A stretch of DNA of 14,037 nucleotides, taken from assembly GCF_022376445.1 (NCBI RefSeq), contig NW_025955698.1:1-14037 (forward strand), written 5' to 3'. The notes below the pieces were generated by a model, which had not been told where the DNA came from, ran no database searches, and saw only the letters and a list, made by a program, of their open reading frames with translations. Within the stretch, counting starts at the first letter, position 1. Each line of letters opens with the position of its first letter. The stretch comes from Fomitopsis serialis (taxonomy: Eukaryota; Basidiomycota; Agaricomycetes; Polyporales; Fomitopsidaceae). This document shows, one piece after another, positions 7,525-14,037 of the stretch. The translations under genes and the position numbers were made by a program.

Positions 7525-8178
7525 ACGATTTATAGGGCGCACGGGAGCAACGCATCTTGGGAATGGCTTGCGATGATCTCACCGTGTATCGACATCCTTC
7601 GCCGCCTATCTACACAAATGAATGCGTCCCTCGGTGCAAAGCTAGGGTCAAAGCACACAAGTCCGAGCATCAAGAAGGATATCGACATACTCATGAATTC
7701 CTTGCGGCACCATCGTGTTTACGAGGTCATTCCCGGCCGCACAATTGACGATGATCGACCTGTCGTCCCCGACGCATTGACACTTGGGCTAGAGAATCTT
7801 GAAGGGCCACTCGAAGACTTCAATCAGACCTTTTCCAAGCTCCAAGCCCGCTGTCGGACCACGCCTCTTGTGGGCGGCAAGTATCCGGGTCAGACAGTCG
7901 CGTCGAGTCTGGCCTCGGAGACTGTTTCACGGACTGCTGGGCCGAGCGATGTAGGTCGAGCAGTGCCGAGCAGCTCGGAGCTTCGTGGTGGTGCGCTGGA
8001 TGGCATGCAACGCGGCGACGAGAACAGAGATAGTGACATCGAAGAAGACGACGACGACGAGGATAGCGATGAAGAGGAGAAGAAGACGCCACCCCAGGAC
8101 ATCATGTTCTCGCTTGACACCGCGGGCGATGTAGCACTCGATCCTGACCGTGTTGGCGACTTCGAGTTTGGTTCCTGA
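7525..8178 (+). pseudogene. C-terminal remnant of a DUF6589-type protein
   Basis: About 217 codons in one frame, open from 7525 (T-I-Y-R-A-H-G-S-N-A-S-W-E-W-L-A, then MISPCIDILRRL at 7573) to the TGA at 8176-8178. The segment resembles the C-terminal end of the fungal DUF6589 family as I remember it, including AHGSN.SWEWLAM, a Thr-Gln-Met-Asn stretch and TTPLV. The function of this family is not established. I find no upstream coding sequence for the rest of the domain, which is normally several hundred residues long, so this is a 5'-truncated copy. The tail is strongly acidic (Asp/Glu run at 8041-8085) and ends DFEFGS. The ATG at 7573 lies inside the homologous segment, so it is unlikely to be the native start. 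A short cryptic gene product cannot be excluded. Confidence 0.6.
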
Positions 8179-8191
8179 TACTATTATGCAA

Positions 8192-8197
8192 AATAAA
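8192..8197 (+). terminator. AATAAA polyadenylation-like signal
   Basis: AATAAA lies 14 nt after the stop of the DUF6589-like frame, in a suitable position for a 3' processing signal of that gene or of its ancestor. Confidence 0.35.
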
Positions 8198-8332
8198 ACC
8201 ACTTTCCTCCGTACGGACAGCGACTTGGGCCGCTGGACGAGCTCTCGGTGCTCTGTGCTCAGTAGACGATGTGCGCGATTTCTCTAAGTCCGTTTCCCAC
8301 GGGGGTACTCAGGTAAAGCGCGCCCAATTGGA

Positions 8333-8400
8333 CCAGCCGTTCTGGCGAACGTGAGGAGTGCCACGACTGAGTTTGAAATTTCTTACGCCAGAACGGCTGG
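8333..8400. repeat. Perfect 15-bp inverted repeat with 38-nt loop upstream of PLD
   Basis: CCAGCCGTTCTGGCG at 8333-8347 is the exact reverse complement of 8386-8400. The palindrome CCAATTGG (8324-8331) lies just left of the first arm and contains a CCAAT sequence on each strand. The structure is about 310 nt before the PLD start codon. It could be a hairpin RNA, a miniature element or a regulatory cruciform; the sequence alone does not choose. Confidence 0.8.
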
Positions 8401-8712
8401 GAACGAGCCTAGAGTGGAGCCGGTTTGAACGCCTATGGCTTACATAATGCACGCGCTCACGAGTGATCCTTTCGGGAGGTTATGACCTCAAGAGCTGCCA
8501 AATTTAATCCCGCTGTGGCTGGGGCGTGTCGCGCTGAGGCGGGGTACGTGACGAACGCTAAGTACTTGAAGGACGTCCTCTGCCATATCTCCTCTGACTA
8601 TCTTGTCTCTCGTTTGACTGTGCTGTATGTTATTTCTCTGATACTTGCTGCATAACGATTGTCCCCTGCATCTTGACGGCCATCTTCGTGTGTAGCAGCA
8701 GCTGTCGTCGCG

Positions 8713-11700
8713 ATGGCTAGCATCGCACGACCTCCGCACACCCTCGTCGACATCGTTCATGATGCCCTGGAACACCGTCTACAGGACCACGAGGCAGACC
8801 AGGACCTTCCAGAGCATCCTCTAACACCGCCTCTTGGCAACACTGACCAAGCCGAGCGGCTTGTGAATCCTGAAGCGGTCCAAGGCAACGAGAATGAGCA
8901 ACCGCCGCCACATGAGCACGGCGAAGCAGACCCGACTGCGGTTTCGCAGGTCCAGGAGGCCTCTCGTCGAACGGACTCACCAGAAGAAGACGACGAACCC
9001 CCATCTCCGTTGATCTCGCGTGAGCAGGCCAAGCATAGGCGCGGCGGTCGTCACTTTCCGGTGTTCGTCTGCCACCTCCCAACACCCCTTCTGGACGCAC
9101 AGGTCCCCCTCGGTCGATCTCGCGGAGCTACTCACTCTCACAGCCCGGTGGCTTTGATTCACGTATCCACCAAAAGCGTGCGTCGGAGCCCCACGGACCG
9201 CCTGGGGAGGACGAGGACGAAGGTCCTGACCGCACTTGTGACTTTCGTACCACCATTCCTTTCCGGGATGCCATGGAGTACCAGGATCCGCATCAGCGCG
9301 AGCGCGAACGCCAGAGGGCTGAGAAAATGGCCAGAAGACGCGATAGCGCCGCTGGCCATGATATTTGGAACGCGATGAAGAAGCGGCTGGACACGCCGCG
9401 AGAGGAACAATCCCATTTTCGTTGGCTGGTTGAAGGCGGCGAGGAAGACAAGGAACAGCGTTCTGAGGTCAAGGACAAGGGCAGGGCAGAGGAAGGCGTG
9501 GAACCGGAGGCGAACGAGAAACATGACAAGGTCGGGAGCCCTACCGTGGACCCCAGCACACCGCAAGCGTCCGGCAGTCCGTCTAGCTATCACGCTCGGC
9601 ATTCACGGTCTATGCCGCACATCCAGCGCAGCCAGTCTGAACAACATCCGAACGTCGCTCCGAAGTGGAATCGGCTGCGCTCCCTCATCCACAGATTGCA
9701 TCCCAGAACAAGAGCCATCAGCCGGCTCAGGCATCCGCGGTAGTCCCGCAGTCGGTGAACATTACCGACGAGCTGATCGCAGGGGGCTTGTCCGCGCTCG
9801 TCCTAAGACTATGGTTTGAACGCGACGAGCGAGACCATAGGCGCGTGCCCATCCTCTTCCACCGCTTGCGCATTCGCGTCAGTGATAGCTTGCACCCGCT
9901 TCACGGCAACAAGGCCGTCTTTCGCATCGAGTGCGAGTACGCGAACGGTGCCGTGCGATGGGTGGTGTATCGACAGCTGCGCGAGTTTTGTCGCTTCATG
10001 CTCATTACGCCGTCTCGAACGCGTATTTCCGCAACGTGGACACACTGCCAGACTTTCCCATGATGAGTATGTGCAGCACAATCTTTCGTGTGGGTTCATG
10101 CTAACTGCAGGTGTAGGCCTACCCTACTTCAAGTTCTTGAAAGAGCGGGGGCGAGACGTCGGACGAGCTGACTTTGCACGCTTGCAACGTGAAGCGCTCG
10201 AGAACTACCTGATTGGCCTTATACGCGCAGTCGTCAGTTCGTTGTATTGAAGAAACTTTCTAGCTGGACTGACGCCGCGTATAGATGTGGCACCCGTCTG
10301 CAAACCGTCTTGCAGGTTTCCTTGAAATTAGCTCCCTTATGGTGTCACTTGCGCAGTCGGGCGGCGCCCAGTACAAAGCAGGTATGCTACGAATCGAGGC
10401 CATAGGCAACAAGGGTAGTCTCGGGCGTCGAGCGACCTCCTGGCGTGAGCGGAAGACGCCGAAGTGGTGCTCAGTGCGGGACAGCTATCTAGTCGTGCAT
10501 GAAGAGATCGGAGAGGTGCCTGTTATTTAAATTGGTACACAGAACGCCGCTGATCTGTACGCGCCGCGAGCTAACCGTTTGGGACGTCTTCTTGATCGAC
10601 ACCGAGTTCAAGATCGAGCGACCGACGCGATATTACCGACAGGGTCTGAACCTTCTCCAGCACTTCGAAGGCGATCATCCAGAAGAGGTGCAGCCAATAG
10701 GACACGAAGGCGCCATGGTCGAGCGCCCCGAGCCGCATCATCCACACACCTGGCACAAGATGGGCTCGATCAAAAGTCATATCGAGAAGGTCCTCCATAT
10801 TCATCATCATAACCCTGAGAAGTCCCGGTCTGCGTCGAACGTCAACGAGAAACAGGCGAACGGGAACGGGGATGCCCATCATGGCGATGGCCATGCCGAT
10901 ACCGATCCAGGGCACCACAGACCGTCTGCGTCCACCGCTTGGAGATCGTCGACATCGTCCTCTTCGAGACCGGTAACACCCATGCTGGATCCGTCGACGA
11001 ACACCAACCCATTGCTAGGACCAGAAGATCTCGATGAATACAAGCACGACGAGCAGGAGGTGAACAACAAGAAGCGGCTGAGGGCGAACGAGGTGTCGAA
11101 ACATACCTTCTACGTCGAGAATTCTCAGATGCGACTCAAGCTCTATGCCAAGAACGAGGTACGTTATATAACGCGAGAGAATTGAAGACCTTGGATGACG
11201 ACACATCCACAGCGTCAGATGCTTCAGTGGATCGCCGCCCTCGAGCGAGTTGCCAGGGATTGTCACTACACGGGCAAAACAGATTCGACAGTTTTGCCCC
11301 CATTCGTCTCAATGTTGCAGCACAATGGCTGGTCGATGGCGTGAGTCCCCCGTACAATCAAATTATGTGACTGACTCATTGTGCCTCGTCAGCGTGACTA
11401 CTTTTGGAACCTTTCTCGTGCTATACTGCTGGCGACGGAGAGTATCTACATTCATGATTGGTGGCTATCTCCCGGTGAGTATAAAACAGCATTGCTCTAC
11501 CGAATGTCAACCAACCTCATTATTCCAGAGCTTCAAATGCGTCGGCCCGGGATGCCTAAGTATCGCCTGGACAATCTCCTTGAACGTAAAGCGAAAGAAG
11601 GTGTCAAGATCTACATCATCCTCTAGTAGGTGCATCAACTCAGTTTCGAGGTGTAAATCTCATAATTGTCAACAGCCAAGAGGTGTCTAATAGGACTACA

Positions 11701-14037
11701 CCGACCGACAGCAAGCAAGTGTATTGTGTTTCATACGAGCTAATACTTATTGATCATATGTTAAAGTTATACTAAGCAGAGGCTTACAGCGCTACACCCC
11801 AATATCATGGTCCAACGGTCGCCATCGCATTTTATGACGGGCACCTTCTATTGGGCGCATGTAAGTCTCCTGGATGGATTTCCGATCGGCGCCCTCATTG
11901 CATTCCTACCAGCACGAGAAGATGTGCGTGATAGATCAAGCCATAGCGTTTATGGGAGGCTTCGATCTGTGTTTCGGACGGTATGCACTTCGCGCCTGTG
12001 GTTATGCATTGCGCTCAACCTCTGGGCAGGTGGGACACGCCGCAACATGTTATCATCGACGATCCGGAGGGCACCCCAGACGCATCCGAACAGATCTGGC
12101 CTGGTATGACTCTATCGTGGATGCTGTATCGGGTGTTAAGTGTTCTACAGGAAAAGACTACAGTAATCCTCGCATCAGCGACTTTCATACCCTCAACAAG
12201 CCGGATGAGGATATGTATGATCGTGCTGTAATTCCTAGGATGCCTTGGTAAGACAAGATATACACCATTCTGGCTAGCTGCTCACCATCACTTATAGGCA
12301 CGACGTCGGACTGCAAATCGTAGGACAACCCGCTCGCGACCTGGCGCGTCATTTTGTGCAGAGGTTTGCCGTTGCAATGTTGCTCTTCCATACAGGAATG
12401 ATTGCTCATGCGCGTGTCGTAGGTGGAACCTCCTCTTGAGAATCAAGGTTTGTTGCAGGACGTTGTGTGAGTTGCGTAGTGGAGATCTGATTCTGCATCA
12501 GAATCATACACGTGTAATGCCAATGCTGTTACCGCCGCCCGAGTTCCGGCCTGGTGAGCTCACGCAAATGGGTCTTACTGGGACATGCGAACTGCAGATT
12601 GCAGATCTGCAGGACTCTGGTCGATGGGTACGCCCGATCGAATTGAACATTCCATCCAGAATGCGTATCTGAAAGGTATGGAGTACCGTTTGAAGGAGGA
12701 TGCCATTCCCTGACCTCCCGAAAGCAATTCAGATGTCGGAGCACTTCGTCTACATCGAAAACCAATTCTTCATCACATCGTGAGCGGCCAATCTTGTCAA
12801 CGTATATGCAGGACTGACTTCCTGTTAGCACTGTCGTCAACGAGGTTCCTATCGAGAACCAGATTGGAGATGCTCTTGTTGCTCGTATCATTCGAGCACA
12901 CGGAGAAGGAACTCCATGGAAGTGCTGTGTAATGATACCTTTGATCCCCGGGTTCACGTATCCCATCGATCACAGCGATGGTAGCTCGGTAAGATGGCAA
13001 ATGGGAGTGCCTAGATCCAGACTGAGCATCGTCCAGATCCGCATCATTATGGAGTGCCAGAACCGGACTATCTGTCGTGGTCCTAATTCGATTTTTGGCC
13101 GCCTACGCAAGGAGGGCATTGATGTACGTCCTCCAACCTATTCTATGTGCATCCTCACTAAACTACCGTAGCCTGACGACTATATTTCGTTCTTCTCTCT
13201 GAGAAATTGGGGCAAATGCGAGACGGAGCTTTGACTACAGAGGAGGTAAGGACATTCGTTTTGCTTCATGCCAAATCAAATCTTTGGCTTATACTCACAA
13301 TAGGTCTACATTCACGGCAAGGTCAGTAAGGTACTTCGTTTCGCTGGTGTTGCTGACACAGCGGAGATCAGGTCTGCATCGTGGATGACCGACTCGCGAT
13401 CATTGGAAGTGCGAACATCAACGAGCGTTCTCAACGTGGAGATCGTGACTCCGAGATAGCGGCTGTCATTCGTGATACCGACATGCTTGATTGGTCGGTT
13501 GCCCATTCTCTACGGGTCTGCCTACGACCGTTCATTTATCACATCCAGTACGATGGCGGGCAAGCCGTTCAAAGTTGGGCGGTTCGCTCACACCCTAAGG
13601 GTTCGGCTCATGCGTGAGCACATTGGGGTCGACGTGGATGCAATGCATGAAGACGACTTGATGGCTTCTGAACCTACAAAATCTCCTGATCAGCAGAGCG
13701 CATGGGACCCCGAAAACGAAGAGCAGCATGGTAAGGAGGCCGGCGTGACGCATGTTGGAAAGGGGCAGAGACGAACTGCAATGGGTGGCCTGTTCCGCGA
13801 TACACGCGATGGTGTGGAACAAGGTAAGCGCGGACCCATCGCGTAAAATCCGACTCACATGACTATCGCAGCCATTCATGGAACTGGCGAGGCCGGTGAC
13901 AAAGACATGGCCATGCTTTTGCGGAAGACCGGGATCAAGAGTAAGGGCCTCGACCTCACTGCGACGAGCGGAGCCTGGCAGAGGAACGACAGATGTACAA
14001 CCGTCAGGGTCAAAAGGAGCCTGGCTTTCCCAGTTTC
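8713..14037 (+). CDS. PLD1: Phospholipase D (PX-PH-HKD, Spo14/Pld1 type), 3' partial, with seven apparent 1-nt deletions
   Basis: The product would hydrolyse phosphatidylcholine to phosphatidic acid and choline at membranes. About 1,400 codons lie in the window. In order: a low-complexity acidic/proline-rich N-terminus; a PX domain (about 9758-10400); a PH domain split by a His/Ser-rich insert (10400-11260); the catalytic core with HKD motif 1 (HEKMCVID, 11913-11936) and HKD motif 2 (HGK at 13313-13321 joined across an intron to VCIVD at 13372-13386), then GSANINERS; and a conserved fungal C-terminal extension that leaves the window. The 8713 ATG is the first in frame and begins MASIARPP. The frame changes near 9037-9060 and 9690, and at 9986-9989, 11276-11279, 12599-12600, 13214-13216 and 13974-13975. 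Each is a one-base loss and the protein resumes correctly in the next frame. Identification is from recognised family motifs; intactness is inferred. Confidence 0.95.
9758..10400 (+). other. PX domain-coding region of PLD
   Basis: The translated segment starts [10 protein letters not shown], continues through [20 protein letters not shown] and, after the intron at 10067-10116, through [19 protein letters not shown] and [10 protein letters not shown]. This is the phox-homology (phosphoinositide-binding) region as found in fungal Spo14-type PLDs. A run of four T at 9986-9989 breaks the frame inside the domain. One more T gives Glu-Phe-Leu-Ser-Leu-His, the expected continuation. Confidence 0.8.
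11913..11980 (+). other. HKD motif 1 exon of PLD
   Basis: This exon encodes [19 protein letters not shown], matching HxKxxxxD (His, Lys and Asp of the first catalytic half-site), followed by the GG-F-D segment typical of PLDs. The intron 11861-11912 falls directly before the catalytic His codon. Confidence 0.92.
12423..12447 (+). other. 25-nt micro-exon of PLD
   Basis: The sequence between the AG at 12422 and the GT at 12448 completes an Arg codon and encodes W-N-L-L-L-R-I-K. It links ...ARHFVQ upstream to [15 protein letters not shown] downstream, a conserved stretch in fungal PLDs. Confidence 0.8.
13304..13321 (+). other. 18-nt micro-exon carrying His and Lys of HKD motif 2
   Basis: Six codons, VYIHGK, lie between introns 13246-13303 and 13322-13371. 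The next exon begins [20 protein letters not shown]. The second catalytic motif, HxKxxxxD, is therefore assembled only by correct inclusion of this micro-exon. Both flanking introns have GT...AG ends, and phase 0 is kept at both junctions. Confidence 0.85.

Larger units (their letters stand above)
8179..8712 (+). promoter_or_regulatory. Intergenic region and presumed PLD promoter/5' leader
   Basis: 534 nt with no supported gene. It holds the AATAAA, CCAATTGG and 15-bp inverted repeat described separately. It also has a pyrimidine-rich stretch at about 8577-8625 (CTCTGCC...TCTCGTTTGACTG), which is common near transcription starts of filamentous fungal genes. No convincing TATA box was found. 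Confidence 0.4.
10067..13871 (+). other. 22 short spliceosomal introns of the PLD gene
   Basis: Introns deduced from GT/AG signals plus continuity of the PLD protein: 10067-10116 (alternative acceptor 10110), 10233-10284, 10516-10570, 11159-11212, 11341-11392, 11475-11528, 11626-11675, 11715-11766 (GC-AG), 11861-11912, 11981-12029, 12104-12150, 12248-12297, 12364-12422, 12448-12501, 12676-12724, 12780-12828, 12989-13036, 13124-13171, 13246-13303, 13322-13371, 13494-13548 and 13824-13871. Lengths are 47-59 nt. Several carry CTNA-type branch sites (for example CTGAC in 10233-10284). Donors such as GTATGT, GTGAGT, GTAAGT and GTACGT predominate; GTCGGT at 13494 and GTTTGC at 12364 are weaker. The density rises sharply in the catalytic half. 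Confidence 0.85.

Noticed and set aside
8713..9378. A separate 221-residue protein ending at 9378
   Set aside because: After about 9050 the neighbouring frame has the continuous PLD-like sequence leading to [13 protein letters not shown]. The tail of this frame is a read-through after a one-base loss.
9986..9989. Programmed ribosomal frameshifting at the T run in PLD
   Set aside because: Seven shifts in one gene at unrelated runs, without a shared slippery motif, are not plausible as programmed events. Homopolymer deletion explains them all.

Overview
The window looks like nuclear DNA of an agaricomycete (basidiomycete) fungus. The strongest evidence is a gene with many 47-59 nt introns that encodes a PX-PH-HKD phospholipase D of the fungal Spo14/Pld1 type. 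The C-terminal end of a DUF6589-type protein, a family I know mainly from agaricomycete genomes, supports this. I see no tRNA, rRNA, CRISPR or bacterial features.

Layout. Bases 1-838 hold no convincing gene; about 400-750 is a degenerate purine-rich repeat. Bases 839-7107 (minus strand) hold a very long Ser/Thr-rich repeat-protein reading frame. Its only good ATG is at 7107, and it starts with a coiled coil. It runs through a heptad-repeat patch and a basic/acidic linker into more than 1,300 uninterrupted codons of diverged tandem repeats. Bases 7108-7524 are a non-coding spacer containing a possible TG...CA-bounded LTR remnant (7246-7523). Bases 7525-8178 (plus) are a 5'-truncated DUF6589 remnant. 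Bases 8179-8712 are intergenic, with a perfect 15-bp inverted repeat. Bases 8713 to the window end (plus) are the phospholipase D gene, with 22 introns, running off the right edge.

The main oddity is the same in both large genes. Each is split into several frames, and every break is a one-base loss. Almost every one is repaired by lengthening a short homopolymer by one base. I count seven in the PLD gene and four in the minus-strand gene. Splice sites, catalytic motifs and flanking protein sequence are intact. This points to homopolymer deletions in the assembly rather than pseudogenes, though only reads can decide.

The other notable structure is a set of short palindromes recurring through the repeat protein. 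They coincide with a recurring Thr-Ser-Ser...Leu-Asp-Val peptide, and the synonymous third bases of the Thr and Asp codons tend to change together. I found no evidence that the genes form a shared pathway. PLD is a conserved housekeeping/signalling gene next to a lineage-specific repeat gene and transposon-like debris.
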